Below are positions 43,847 to 56,082 of a DNA stretch of 64,000 bases, piece by piece (the first letter of the stretch is position 1; each line of letters begins with the position of its first letter). The notes beneath the pieces were generated by a model that saw only the letters and a program-made list of their open reading frames with translations, did no database searches and had not been told where the DNA came from. The translations under genes and the position numbers were made by a program. This DNA is from Chondrosia reniformis (lineage: Eukaryota > Porifera > Demospongiae > Chondrillida > Chondrillidae): contig OX359200.1 in the NCBI GenBank assembly GCA_947172415.1, positions 250,501 through 314,500 of the forward strand, given 5' to 3'.

Positions 43847-45211
43847 TTAACGTTTAAAAAATGCTACAATTATAGTAATATCATCTCTAAAGTTTCTACT
43901 CATGGGAGCTGGTATTGATAAGAGTTTATGAACATTATCATCACTTTCACCCAAAGCTTTTCTAATGAGAGCAGTAGCTGCATTAGCATCTAGAGGTGCT
44001 TGGGAAGATTTGCTCCAAAACCAGGTAGAGGTGTCTCTCTCAAGCTCCTTGTCCAAGTGCTTCCCCACAAGGTCAACAACTTGCTGGTTACCCAACCTCT
44101 CCCACAACCCATCTGAAGCAATAACCACAAATCTGTCATCACTGGAGAGGTGCAGGTGGGTCACCACCGGCTCAGCAGTCAGATAAGGAGGAGTGTAGTA
44201 AAAGGGTGAGGTCATCAGGTTAACAGCAGACAAGTCCTTCTTCTTCCACTTTAAGGGGACATCCCCGAAGGACCTCAGAGGCATTAAGGAGCCCAGTAGC
44301 CTTCCATTGGAGACTATAGTGTCTCTCTCATTAGGATGGTCGGCATAAAGGCGCTTCATCTCCTCAAGGTTGTTCACCTGTTGATCCTCAGAAAGCTGCA
44401 TTGCCTGCCACTCTCTTCCATTTCTTCGCCCAACCACAGCTCTACAGTCACCAGTACTGGACACAAAGAGGTCGGCTCCTCTCACATAGCTGAGGAGAGC
44501 ACATGCACCATTCACCGCTTGCATGATACGCACTCTCATATCGGCTGACAGACTGTGTCCCTGTGCAATCGCTCTTACGTCTGCTAGAGCCCTGTCAGAG
44601 ATTGCATCATCCAGGATGACAAAGCCAGCCTTGAGCTTGCTTTTAATGCTACTGATGTTACCATCACTGAGAGGAGGTGGCGCTGGCAGGTCTGTCTTCT
44701 CTAGGATACCAAAATCTTCCAACTGGTCTGGATCCACTACTTTGAGTTGAAAATCTCCTAATTTTTTGGCAACATGTTGTATGAGATTGTGCTTGACTGC
44801 CTCTGCACAGTTCACGCCTCCATGTCCGTCAACGACTGCAAAAAAGCTCGAATCGGAACTTAGATCGTAGCCCAGAACGTGCCTATCTTCTCCGGGGCTA
44901 TTAGAGTCCAGTGAGTTGCAGTGAACAATTGATACCTTATGCTGAGGTGAAGCATACTTCACTGCTCTCTCATTTAAACGGGAGGAAACTAAATCCTTAA
45001 TCGACTCATTCTCAGGGTCGTCCCGACTGGTACTGCAGTATATTTGTCCGTAGACAGAGCGCACAATCCACGAGGATGTAGAAAATTTGCAGAGATCTAC
45101 GAAATGGAACACACTAAATATAGCACCCAATCCTACACCGTAAAACAGCACTTTACTACGTTTTGTAGGACGAATGCATTTTCGGATAAAGGTAACTAGT
45201 CTGTACGCCAT
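43847..45211 (-). CDS. Pyruvate dehydrogenase phosphatase, PDP1-like PP2C
   Basis: A single exon encodes 454 residues. PP2C motifs in order: EDRH (GEDRHVLGYDL), FFAVVDGHGGVNCAE, STGDCRAVVGRRNG, LMPLRSFGDVPLKWKK, FVVIASDGLWERLGNQQVVD and NFRDDITIIVAFF. The aspartates of EDRH, VVDGHGG, SDGLW and RDD that hold the Mg/Mn ions are present. FGDVPLKW and the long spacing between metal motifs are typical of PDP1/PDP2, which dephosphorylate and activate the pyruvate dehydrogenase E1 subunit in the mitochondrial matrix. The N-terminus is basic and followed by a hydrophobic stretch (VLFYGVGLGAIFSVFHFVDL), so import and possible membrane attachment are expected. Vertebrate PDP1 also has an uninterrupted coding exon, so absence of introns is not unusual. 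Confidence 0.9.
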   Translation of the reverse strand: MAYRLVTFIRKCIRPTKRSKVLFYGVGLGAIFSVFHFVDLCKFSTSSWIVRSVYGQIYCSTSRDDPENESIKDLVSSRLNERAVKYASPQHKVSIVHCNSLDSNSPGEDRHVLGYDLSSDSSFFAVVDGHGGVNCAEAVKHNLIQHVAKKLGDFQLKVVDPDQLEDFGILEKTDLPAPPPLSDGNISSIKSKLKAGFVILDDAISDRALADVRAIAQGHSLSADMRVRIMQAVNGACALLSYVRGADLFVSSTGDCRAVVGRRNGREWQAMQLSEDQQVNNLEEMKRLYADHPNERDTIVSNGRLLGSLMPLRSFGDVPLKWKKKDLSAVNLMTSPFYYTPPYLTAEPVVTHLHLSSDDRFVVIASDGLWERLGNQQVVDLVGKHLDKELERDTSTWFWSKSSQAPLDANAATALIRKALGESDDNVHKLLSIPAPMSRNFRDDITIIVAFFKR

Positions 45212-45261
45212 TTAATTTTTCCATCAAAATACAGGGTTTTCCTCTTGCACGCGATCATGTG
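45212..45261. promoter_or_regulatory. 50-bp bidirectional start region, PDP1-like / PIP4P
   Basis: Fifty base pairs separate the divergent start codons. No TATA box; an out-of-frame ATGTGA two-codon upstream ORF begins at 45257 on the plus strand. Confidence 0.5.
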
Positions 45262-48200
45262 ATGTCGGATGGAAGTGATGCAAGTATAGAAATGGCTTAT
45301 GAACAAGAAAGTACTCCACTTTTAAAGGGAGACGCTAACGTAGGGGACTCGCAAGGCACCGAAGAGGTACCCCCGCCTTACACAGCCCCATCCGCGCCTC
45401 CTCCTGGTCAGATTGATGGTAAGTTGATTTGACATTTGGGCGGAAATGGCATTGTTTTTATATGTAAATGAGTCCATTTGAGTATTGGACCGACTGTAAG
45501 TCATTCCTAAATGATTTTAAAGCTTCTTAAAATGTTTTTAGATGATTTTAAAGCTTCTTAAAATGTTTTTATTGTAAAGAAGCCAAGGTCGCTTCGCAGC
45601 GCTGTGTTAAAGTTTTCTTCAAAGTTGTCGTTTTATATCTTGTGACGTACGTCAAGAATGTATTTGTTCAATGTCCATCTAATTTATCTCGTATTGATGC
45701 TTTACCTGGTTATTGACATTTAATACTGTCTAGTCATCGGATGTTCACTAATACAGCAAAACTTGTAATTTCATTTAGTACAATATCATGAGAAATGTCT
45801 TATTAAATTTGTTAGTTACTAACCTGGTATCTGAAAATAGTCATAAATTGTTTTTTGGTACCTTTGTTTCAAGGTCTCAGTTACAATGTCTAGTCATGAA
45901 TGAACTCTTTGCCTTTCTCTTTCATCCTGACCTGTTTACCAGTAAATATTATTTCTTGTCACTAAATGTGTTTTTTTAAGTCTAAATTATAAGTGGTATA
46001 TCTGGGTATCTCCTGCAAGCCGAGATGGATCCATTAAACATTGTCTTGGCAATGTAGGAAGATCACATGTGGCTCACTCAATATATACGTATGTACATAT
46101 ATACTTTAGTCTATATGAGTGGGTGGTATAAAATTCCACAGTCAGTTGATGACATTGCTTAGTCAAAGCTGTAAAATTTTCTTTATAGATCTTAAAGTCC
46201 CCTACATTCAATATGATTAATATACATTCACGCCCACATACCCTCTTCAAGATATTTGAGATGCTTATAATTACTTGTGGTTTGATTATCTCCGTGATTA
46301 GTCAGACATAATTAATTATGAATCACGACCAAGTGACTTAGTCCATGCACTGATGCTATAGGATTATGTCTAAGTGAACAAAATGACGTACGTAAGTAGT
46401 AATTGCCATAGTAGTTTAATTTTCATAGTTGTAATTGTAATTTGTAAGCCAATTAAAGTACCCATTCAGGTTACAGTTAATCCAGTTTCATTACCACACA
46501 CAGATATAGAGAAGGGGAAACAATGAAAACAATACATAATATTGAAGGGGAAACAATAGTTAAATTCCTTGAAATAAATAATGGTAGATTTTATTTCCTA
46601 TAGTGTACATATCACATACACGCCCACTATTATATCACATACACGTCCACCTTCATATTGCATACGGTATATAGTTGATTATCTTCAAATCTCTTCTTTC
46701 AAACCAGATTTAGGAAAGTACCATTTCCCTTTGTGTCTGTTTGATAGTGATTAGTTTCTTTGCAAGCTCCTTTCCTGTAGACTGAGGTACAAGGACAGAC
46801 AAGGAAATAGCTGAGGAGGAGAGGGGTATTAATTACCTCTCCACCACTAGTTCCATTTCCACTAATAAGCATATGCTATCTACAGCAATATATTTTTGAC
46901 TCTGTAACGAACAGCTGTCACTACATAGCCAACCAAATCTGGCACCTGAGCAAATTAATGAGCTGATATGTTTAAAAGAACTAATGAAATGATCCAGTGT
47001 TGAAAACATTTTTACTGTTTGTACTATAACCATATTTGGTTAATAATCCCAATGGAGTTGTTTTAGATAAATATTTTCTTGAAGAGGCTGGTTTCTATGT
47101 CAACTGATATACGTCTATCTCTGTATCTCTGCAGGACAAGCCCCGCCACCCTATACCCTAGGGGGAGGGATCCAGCCGGGAGTGGCAATGCAGGGAGGGC
47201 AGTGCGTCCAATGCAGAGTCTGCAATAACACTATTAACTTTCCTGCGGGCTCCAGATCTAGAGTTGTGAAATGCTCTACTTGTAACGAGGCTACAGTAAG
47301 TGAACCGTACCTTTACACAGAGAAATACATCTTTGTCATTGTGGACCATTTGACATTTCAGGTGTACTTTTTGTCCAAAGCCTTCACTAGGTTTAGTTCC
47401 CTTTAAGCCTTTTGTCTAAAGTACATGCAGCATATATACGTATCTTTTGAAAGGATCATCTTTAGACACTCTAAAGTCAAAAGATGATCCTTTCAAAAGA
47501 TAAGTTGGACGCATTTAGAAGGAATCCTTACTCTATTACATGTAGCATGTAAGAAAAATGAGTATTTATGTATCATGAAACTGCTTTCTGTCTTACAATA
47601 AGCAAGTATCAACTCTTCCTGGTCTAAACCTTACTAGATCTGTCCTGCCTCTAGGTGTTAACACTAATAATTTGTTAGAGATCCTCCAAACACAAAGTAG
47701 CACAAATTTGTGTGTACACTTGAGTTTTGATTTAACGGTGCTTTAATTTCCTGAAGTGATCATTTTGTAGTATTGTCACTCTGTCAACCAACCTCATGTA
47801 GCGAGAGATTACTTTACAAAATATTTTGAAAATCAAAAGACGTGTCAAATGTTCACCATCATACTAATGGACTCTCTGTGTCCTTTATGGTCTCATTGCC
47901 CCTCCCCTCCCCACAGCCTGTAGCCCCGCCTCCTCCTGGAAAGAAGTATGTGAGGTGCCCTTGTAACTGTCTCCTTACCTGTTCAGCCACTGCAACGAGG
48001 GTCATCTGCCCAAGGGAGAACTGGTGAGTGGTGTATCTATAGTTGTGTGTGTCTCAATTATAAACCTACAATGCTGTAGTGTACATATACGTATGGCTGC
48101 ATGGCTGATTGGTAGGTACACTTTATAGCAGAGAATTATGTACTTGATGACTTTTACCATTTGATAGTCTAGTGACCTTGTTTGATGCAATGTAATTATT

Positions 48201-51200
48201 TGAATGTGAAATAGTAAGAATGAGAGAATTGTCAAAAACACAGTTACCGATGTCTCAATAGCTGTCATGTCAGAGTGCACTTCGTAAAGTATCACTCTTA
48301 ATGTCCAGCGTTAACAAAAGTGTCTGCGAAGTGTACATCAGTTGGTAAGCCAGTTGGTATTGATTGAACTACCACCGCAAACCAGAGACTGCCCACCAGT
48401 AGACCCACTACAAAGTGAGGCCTCGTAACATACAAAGTGACTCTGACGTTAGAGAAACAATAACATTAGCATTGCCTGACATTTCATAACATAACATTAA
48501 AGTTTGAATAAATGGTTTGTTGTGATTTTTACTTTTGATATCTTATAATATGAGATGAGATTATCAAGCATGTGAGGAATTTTGCAAGGAATGTACGTAT
48601 ATACAGAAGTCCAACTTGCAACCAAAACTAAGTCAATATATTATACAAAAATGACTATAATAGTCAAAATTATCAATCCATCTATCTCTTTATCTTCTAC
48701 ATTTTAATTCTCCTTTCTCTCCATCATTCTGTCCAATCCGTTGCCTCCCAGCTCCTTACCTGAGATATTATGTTGTAATTTCAAACAGACGTAAATCTCT
48801 TGTTTCAATTTTTTAAAACAACTACTGTATATGGAATCCAAAGTCCACTGATGATAGCAACTATTATGAATTAGGCTTCTATGTGATAGAGTGTCTGAAT
48901 GTATTATTTATATATGTGATGTTTACAACATCTTGTTTCCATAGCAACCGAGTGATTGGAGTTGGTGCTGTAAATGTCCGACCTTCATTGGTTGCTGATC
49001 GTATAAGGGTGAGGTGTGGATCTTGCAATCGATCAATCCTGGTAAGCAGAAACAGCATCTGTTCTCTTCTTCTCTGCCTGTCACCAAAGGAATTTCCTGT
49101 CTTGTATCATCTACATGACTACATTGAAGGAAATATTGAGGGATAGTACATAGTGCACCAGGAGAGCTGACGTAGATTCATCAACTGCTTCAAATAGTTC
49201 ATTTTAATGAGTGACTGTTGCTTATGAATGTATGTCGCTCTTGTATCATAAACATGCATCTTTGTAGCTGCTAGACACAGCTACTGTCTCTACTGTACTT
49301 GTGTTATACTGAATCAATTTCTGTTGTGTGTAAACTACATTCCTACAGTCTGTTGTGCCTCTGTCTTGTGTCTTAGGTAGATATGTTTATGATATTTCAG
49401 ATACATTCTGTTGCCATGGTAACCACTTGGATATGGAATGTGTACTTTAGTGATGTTATGCATGTTCTCAGTTGACAAACATTTCTGATTAATGATTCGA
49501 ATAAACTATTTTACTAATTTGGAGACGTACACTTTTCTGCCAGGTGCCAAACTGTAGTGACTTTGAAGTAGTAGTTTCTGTACTTCTCTAGATGTGTTTG
49601 TGTATTGTAATGGAATTCCTTAAGCATTGAGAGTCTTGTTATAAAGGAAGTGTGGTATGGTTGGTATGGCCTAGCTTGGGAGAAATGGTTCTGTCTCGAG
49701 TAGCAGTACAAACAACACCTTTCACGGCAATAGGGAGGTATTTCCTTTGTAGAAGTTTCACTTCCTGCCTCAGTAACTCAAAAGTAACTGGATGCTTCAG
49801 AATATTGATGTGAACATTCCACTTTCCCATTCCGCCTATCAAGTGTAGATTAGGCATACAAATCGGGTTCTATGTACGTACATAGCTGTATTCCACTTGC
49901 ATTTTCTTACAAATGTCCATCTCTTCGAAGTTCTTTTTCAGACATTTTATTGTATCCATAGTAACCATGCTTTCTTGTATTATAGTGGCCAAGGAATGCT
50001 TCAGTGGCAAGATGTCCTCACTGTCGCAGGACGTAAGTAGAGTGCAAGTGTATGAGTGTGAGAGGAAGTAAGAGTGTGTGTGTGAGAGGGAGAGAGTGTG
50101 AGTGTGTGAGAGAGGGAGTGAGAGTGTGTGTGTGTGAGAGGGAGAGTGTGTGTGTGAGAGGGAGAGAGTCTGAGTGTGTGAGAGAGGGAGAGAGTCTGAG
50201 TGTGTGAGAGAGGGAGTGAGAGTGTGTGTGTGAGAGGGAGTACTTTTCCCTTCTTTCTGTAGGACGTACACTGACAGGAATTGGATGCGTTCAAGAGCGA
50301 TTATCTGCTTGGTTATTGGCCTTATTCTTATGGGCATTGGTGTTGGTGTTACTGTAAGTTGAAATGTAGACAACTTACCATTTAGTTTTCCATCTCTTGG
50401 GTAACAGGTCTAGTTAGATGTTAACATTTTAACTTTCTCCTCTGGTTTACTGTGTTTGTATGAAAAGTCTTTAAATAGACATTTTTAACCATCAGCGGTG
50501 CTTGTGGTGAACCAGTTAGTTTTAGTCAGGTCTGCTCTTGCGAGCTGAATCCCAGGTGTGATCTTAGCCCAGTCATTTGTTAGAGGTGCAGATAACCAGA
50601 TGGTTCTAGATGGATTTACCCTCTTGACCTGAATGCCTACTAAATTACTCTTTTATGAAAACAGAACGCTTAATAATGTGCCATTTCTGAGGTTTTCCAA
50701 TACTGTCCTTTAGATTGGGGGAGGGGAAGGTAAGGAATATGTAGATCGGGAAGGGGGAGAGGAAGGTAAGGAATAGATCGGAGAGGGGGAGGGGAAAGTA
50801 AGGAATAGGTCGGAGAGGGGGAGGGGAAAGTAAGGAATAGGTCGGAGAAGGGGAGGGGAAAGGGAGGAATAGGTTTATCGAGGATATTTCTAGGCTGAAC
50901 TGATATATATATTATGAGTCTGATGTATCTTCTGTAGGCTGGAACTGCTGCCTTTGTCAGTCGCTTTGGAGGAATAGTCGTTGTATACGTTGGTGAGTTG
51001 TAACATGACCTCTTCTTTGTGAATATTTTAGTTGTAATATATTGATTTCTTGAGTTTCTGTCGCTAAGCCCCTAAACTGATTGTTCATTTCATATACTTT
51101 CAGTCTCTGTCACACTCTGCCTCTTCAACACACCCTTAGCCACGCCCACACCCTTAGCCACGCCCACACCCTTAGCCACGCCCACACCCTTAGCCACGCC

Positions 51201-51382
51201 CACATCCCTCTTTTCCACTTGACTGTCACAAACTAGAATCATTCTTCCATTGATAAACCTCCTGGAGCTAGATTGCAGATAATCTCATTCCTATGTATGT
51301 AGGTGCTTTTATAAGTGGAATCGGCTTTTTGATCAGAAGTGCCTTTTACTGTGCAATGTCTCAAAGCCAGAGAGAGACTTAA
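45262..51382 (+). CDS. PIP4P/TMEM55 type 1 phosphatidylinositol-4,5-bisphosphate 4-phosphatase
   Basis: Eight exons join in phase (45262-45418, 47135-47295, 47917-48023, 48945-49041, 49986-50032, 50263-50353, 50938-50992, 51303-51382), giving 264 residues. Landmarks: an acidic-dileucine-like N-terminus ([10 protein letters not shown]), proline-rich PPPYT boxes, [41 protein letters not shown], the CX5R phosphatase motif [28 protein letters not shown], and two C-terminal TM helices (about 200-218 and 220-250). TMEM55A/B sit in late endosomal/lysosomal membranes; TMEM55B recruits JIP4 for lysosome positioning, while the original PI(4,5)P2 4-phosphatase assignment rests on the CX5R motif. The gene is the longest by intron content in its region. 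Intron 2 has a near-perfect hairpin; introns 5-7 hold minisatellites. Confidence 0.92.
45507..45572. repeat. Two-copy tandem duplication of about 31 bp
   Basis: ATGATTTTAAAGCTTCTTAA plus AATGTTTTTA is repeated immediately, in intron 1 of PIP4P. Confidence 0.85.
46262..46302 (+). mobile_element. SINE tail fragment (copy 3, 5'-truncated)
   Basis: ATTACTTGTGGTTTGATTAT is shared with the 3' tails of the SINE copies at 19570 and 43145. No tRNA-like head precedes it, so it is a truncated copy or an older remnant in PIP4P intron 1. Confidence 0.5.
47441..47502. ncRNA. Near-perfect 27-bp hairpin in PIP4P intron 2
   Basis: The arms 47441-47467 and 47476-47502 are inverted copies with a single mismatch, around an 8-nt loop (ACTCTAAA). 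The shape would suit a small-RNA precursor. It may equally be a minimal inverted-repeat transposon remnant. No expression evidence is available. Confidence 0.4.
50041..50243. repeat. GTGTGAGAGGGA-type minisatellite
   Basis: About 200 bp of irregular GTGTGTGAGAGGGAGAGAGT units in PIP4P intron 5, just upstream of the exon 6 acceptor. Confidence 0.88.
50714..50880. repeat. Purine-rich minisatellite of about 37 bp, 4-5 copies
   Basis: GGAATAGGTCGGAGAGGGGG plus AGGGGAAAGTAA repeats with small changes in PIP4P intron 6. Confidence 0.85.
51126..51206. repeat. 19-bp minisatellite, 4 copies
   Basis: CACACCCTTAGCCACGCCCA repeats in PIP4P intron 7. Confidence 0.88.
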
Positions 51383-54300
51383 TGTTATATATTATCACCA
51401 TACTATCTATGTATGTACGTAGTTAGGTATTGCATGCATTTAAACAATATTTTCTACTGCAGAAAGACACTTTAAATGCTCTATACTTGCACATACGCAT
51501 TAGCTGTATAATGCTTTGTTTGTTTGTCAGAAATATTTAATTCTATTTTATTATTTACATCAGTGATGCTTTTCTGAAATATTTGTCAATTCTGAAAGGT
51601 GTATATGTATAGCATGTGAACCAGTGTCATTGCTGACACTGCAGTTAGAATGTTAGTAAACAGATATAGTTGTAATTTAACAAGGTTTTACACTGGGATA
51701 CAAGTGCTTTTGCTGAGAAGATGGTGTGGTATGGTTATAGGTATATTGTTTTAGCTTCCTCCATCAGCGAGCCAATTAAGTTGGGCTATCATCTCTTTCA
51801 GACAATGACACATTTGTAGACAGCTTTGTAAGTATTAATTAAAGGAGAACCATTCAATGAAAAGTAGCTGAACAATATTCACCAGCAAGCTCCAGATCAA
51901 CTCAATTGGAGAATCTGTTTTTCATTGTCCACCTGTGTATTTTGGATATTCGTTGAAATGTTATGGACCTAGGTACAGAGAGGTAATTCACATTGGCGAT
52001 GCAAAGGTTAACAAGACCGCAACTCGTATTCTATTTGATGAGAGGTATTTAGTGGGAACATCTTTATCGGTTCAAAGATAAACTGACTACCTCCATATAT
52101 ATAACATAATGGCTTCACATCTTAATTACATCTGAGCCTATAAGACAATTAAGGTCTATATTGCATATATACTGTATGTATAAGAAATGTACCTCATACA
52201 ACTTTATACTGTTGTAATGCACATGTACATGTACAATGGAAGCTTAATTATATATATATACGTATATAATATGTTAATATTCTTATTATGATATATGGTA
52301 CAGACTTTTGTTTTATATATACTTGCTGCATGATTAGCATGGAATTAGCCATGTATAAGTGAACATAAAATGAGAGTGATTCTTAGAATTTTTATCTTTG
52401 AGATGTTTCATCTTCAGTCAATTTGTTTCTTGAGAAGCTCTTAATTCTTGATAATTCCTTCAAAAGAAGTCACACGTAGACAGCTCATATATGCTTGACA
52501 TCACAGCATCAATAAATACAATCACTTTGATACACTGTTTCCTATTTTAAGGAATAGATCTATATACGTAGATCTGCTATCTATACAGTTCATCTGTAAT
52601 TTGGTATGTGTGCATTGTTATTGTGTGTACTGCAATGTCTCAGATGTGAGTTCAGGAAATGGGAAAAGTAAAAATTAAATGATTTATTTTGATAAGACCG
52701 TCCTACACATTACTTGGGTAATGGCTAATGATTTCGGGACTCCCAATGGACTCACACAACAGTACACTATTCAGAAAATGTAAAGTTTCTCATTAATTTT
52801 AAGCCCACAAAAATGTGAAGGAACTAGAGGAGTAAACAATTAATTATCACAAGACTGTTTGTCAAGGCCCCATTCACTGTACGTGTACATGTATTGTTGA
52901 AGTGTAGGGATATATACATATATAAAATGTAGGTGAAACATTACAACTGGGAATGTACTAATGTAATTAAGAACAGCCATTGGCTTTGAACATGTGTGTA
53001 TGTTTAATAGCTTTAATTTAATCCAGAGGTATTATTTAGCAACAGCAACATAAATTATTGATAATAGGACGTATCAACCCGTAGGTCTTCATCAGCAAAC
53101 ATGATAAATGAGGAATGGTCGTTTTACTAGCTGCAGACTATTACCGCCAATATTATGTATCAGAGAATACGGTAGTACTATAAAGAGTTTGTGTATTTTG
53201 GTGACCATTTAAACATTGGACAGTTGCTCAATCATATTACTGTTGGGATAAAACTGAGTAAACTCTATGAACACTGCAACTAAAAGTTAAGGATGATGAA
53301 TGAAGTAAAAAGTATCATTTGTGAATACAAAAAAAGATTGTTGACCTCATAAATATATGCATCGTTTTACTATTGTACAAATGAAACGAATGGTCACATA
53401 AAACGGTTCAGTAAGAGGTTGTGGTTTTGTCTGGAAATGTTTCTTATAACAGAACTATCAGGAATTCATTAATTTGTTCAAATACAAAAGCTAAGCTGAA
53501 TAAAGTTGCAATTCTACACAGAAAAAGAAATACATATTATGTAATTTAATATGTATACGCATACATGCATTAAATACAATATATCAGCTATGGTCAGGCA
53601 TTTAAATTAAACATCTTTCAAATGAAAGCATTTCACAAAACAACTGTAACTGCAAATTGATTGCATAATTACAGTTAAAGTGTTGCAATACCTTGACTGT
53701 CTCTAAACTAATGACTTGTGTACAAATTTACACTTGTTAAATGAGGCAGGCAGTTAGTGACCTATTGAAGGAAATCAGTTACATAGATAATGCAACTCAC
53801 TTGCAATTAGTGAGTTGAATAGTGTCATCCATTAATTAGCTGTCACTTGCCACTGATGTGAGACCTGCTGATGGTATTTGACTGGAGTAGAGATTGGAAC
53901 CTACACACAACAGTATAAAGGTCTAATGGTTACATCATACACAAGAAGATTAGTAAAGGCTTGAAGTCACTACTTTAAGGAGTATTTAATTCATGGGTCA
54001 GTGTACACTTGAAATTTTAGCTTAGATAGCTATGCAGTGGTATATTATGTCATCAAGGGTTTACCTCAAAGTTGGGTTTTACAGTTAACCCAACTCATGT
54101 GGGCAGAAAATGGTCAGCCTACTCTGTAAGTCTAACTTAGGAATGACTTGTCTCTACTCCGGTTGCACACCTTGTAGCTTAATAACCATTAATTGTCATA
54201 ACAGCAACCCTACTGTAAACTACAGACATGCCCCAAAATTCTTCTGTAGCTTCAATTGTTAATTTCATTCCAACAAAAGATTTGGTTGATAAGTGTTGTG

Positions 54301-54903
54301 TTGAACAGGTTACGGTGTACTAATACACAGACTTATGTAGTACTCTCTGGATTTTCATGGATATGTTAAGACATGTACTTAAATATTACAAGGTGTAACA
54401 TTGGAATATGGCATACAATTATCTTCTATTAGAAAGTTAACTACATATTTTGTATCTGTGTAAATAAATACAGACAATGCCTTGTAAAAGTCCTGTTCTC
54501 ACTCTAAATACAAGAAGTACAACAAGGCTGTAGACAAACAAGCAGAGGCAACTCCCTTAGTTGTAAGGGAAGCTGAAATGAGAAGCCAAGGGGTTTCACC
54601 TGTGGCAGACCATCTCATGTCTGAGTGTGTACGCCACAACATTGTAAATGGTATCCCTCAGAATTGTGGTTTCTATTGAGTACTTACACTTGTGGTCATT
54701 GCTTGAACCACAAGTGTTTAGAGGATATATACCAGCACATGATTTTGGGATATCTCCTCTCCAGTTAATGATATTCATTGGTGAGTGTCTGACCACAAGC
54801 CAACCATACACTTGTCATTTCAGTATACGCTATAAAAGTGTGCTATATATGCATGGCTAATAAAACAGTTGTGGTTTACCACAGACTAATAAATGTGTTT
54901 ATC
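51383..54903. other. Gene-free interval 3' of PIP4P and 3' of the TALE homeobox gene
   Basis: About 3.5 kb of AT-rich sequence with no supported exon on either strand and no long tandem repeat. It lies downstream of both flanking genes and may hold their long 3' untranslated regions and distal elements. The string GCTGATGAAGACCTACGGGT occurs on the minus strand near 53080. Confidence 0.6.
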
Positions 54904-56082
54904 TTAATATGGCCAACCTGGTAAGAAGTGAAGTGGTTTAGCTGCCATGTCCTCCTTCCTCTGGTCTCCTTGCATTATACTTGGTACAGCGGAATGAGGC
55001 ATTGAAGGCAGGGTTGCACTCTGTGGACTGTTCATCGGCCACTGGGGGAGCATGGCTGACTGGGGTCTTGGTGAGAGAAGTGATAGAGGGGTGAAGGGTG
55101 TGAAAGGGGGTGCCTGCTGTAGTTTGTGGAGAGGCTGTTCGGTGGCTCCGTCCAGTGGTGTACCTGGTAGGTGCATGCCTCCCGACATGAGCATTGCCTT
55201 GTGATAAGTGCTGCCGGCTTGAGTGGGTGGGAGGGCCGTGTAGGGAGGGGAGGGCATTGTACCGCCACTGGAACTCATGGGGTAGGTGCCAGGGAATGTG
55301 GGGAAGGCGACACTCTGGGGAGTTGGGGGATTTTCATACATGGGAGGTTGGGGACTGGTACCGCATAAAGGGAAACCTGTGTGTAGGAAGTGTACAAGTA
55401 TTTCTCAAAAACACTAGAAGCATATTCTGGTAATGAAGTAATTAAAAGGCAAAACATTGATTACAAATAAACAAAGTTGTATACATGTCAGAAAGGTGTC
55501 TACTTTGAATTGAAGATCAAGTTTCATTAATATTATATATGGTGGGGGATGGCCTTACATGATATCGATAGACATAACACTATTACACCAAGTGCTACAT
55601 TGACAAAACTTACTTCCAACACTCGAGTACCCCGAAACTGGCGGAAAGTTGACGTTTATGCCAATTGGGTAGCGAAACGGCTGTAGCGGGCGATCGCTAA
55701 GCGCGCCAGCGTGGACTTCTAGCCATTCTTCCATTCCTATTTTCTTGATACGTCTTCTGGCGTTTGCAAACCAGTTGGATACTTGCGTTAGCGTCATTCC
55801 TGCTTGTACTGCTAGCATCTGTTTATCGCCCTTGCTGGGATAAGGACTATTTCGATGCTCCTTTATCCAGCGAACCAAAACGGAGGAATTGCGCAAGGAA
55901 GGCGGACGGTAGAGACTCATTTTGCGATCGCAGTATGGCGAAGAATCATCGCTATCAATCGGCGATAGTGACTGCTTCATGGTGGGACTGCTGTCTTTAT
56001 CTTGCACGGACACCAATCTAATCGGGTCTACCACTTCTTGTGTGGAACAGTTCATACTGTCGTCCAATGATGCAACTGGCAT
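54904..56082 (-). CDS. TALE-class homeodomain transcription factor, Irx/Mkx-like
   Basis: Two exons (55614-56082, 54904-55376) join in phase, giving 313 residues. The homeodomain spans about residues 55-117: [20 protein letters not shown] has the TALE three-residue loop extension ending in PYP, and [19 protein letters not shown] is helix 3. [15 protein letters not shown] is shared by Iroquois and Mohawk proteins; the PYP(S/T)KG(D/E)K stretch and A at position 50 favour Irx. The rest of the protein is Ser/Pro-rich and disordered, with no recognisable Iro box. It should bind ACA-type sites and act in patterning or cell-type control. Unlike the other genes it is flanked on both sides by kilobases of gene-free DNA, typical of a developmental regulator. 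Confidence 0.87.

Noticed and set aside
49514-49857. Small minus-strand ORFs
   Set aside because: They fall in a PIP4P intron and show no family resemblance or splice support.
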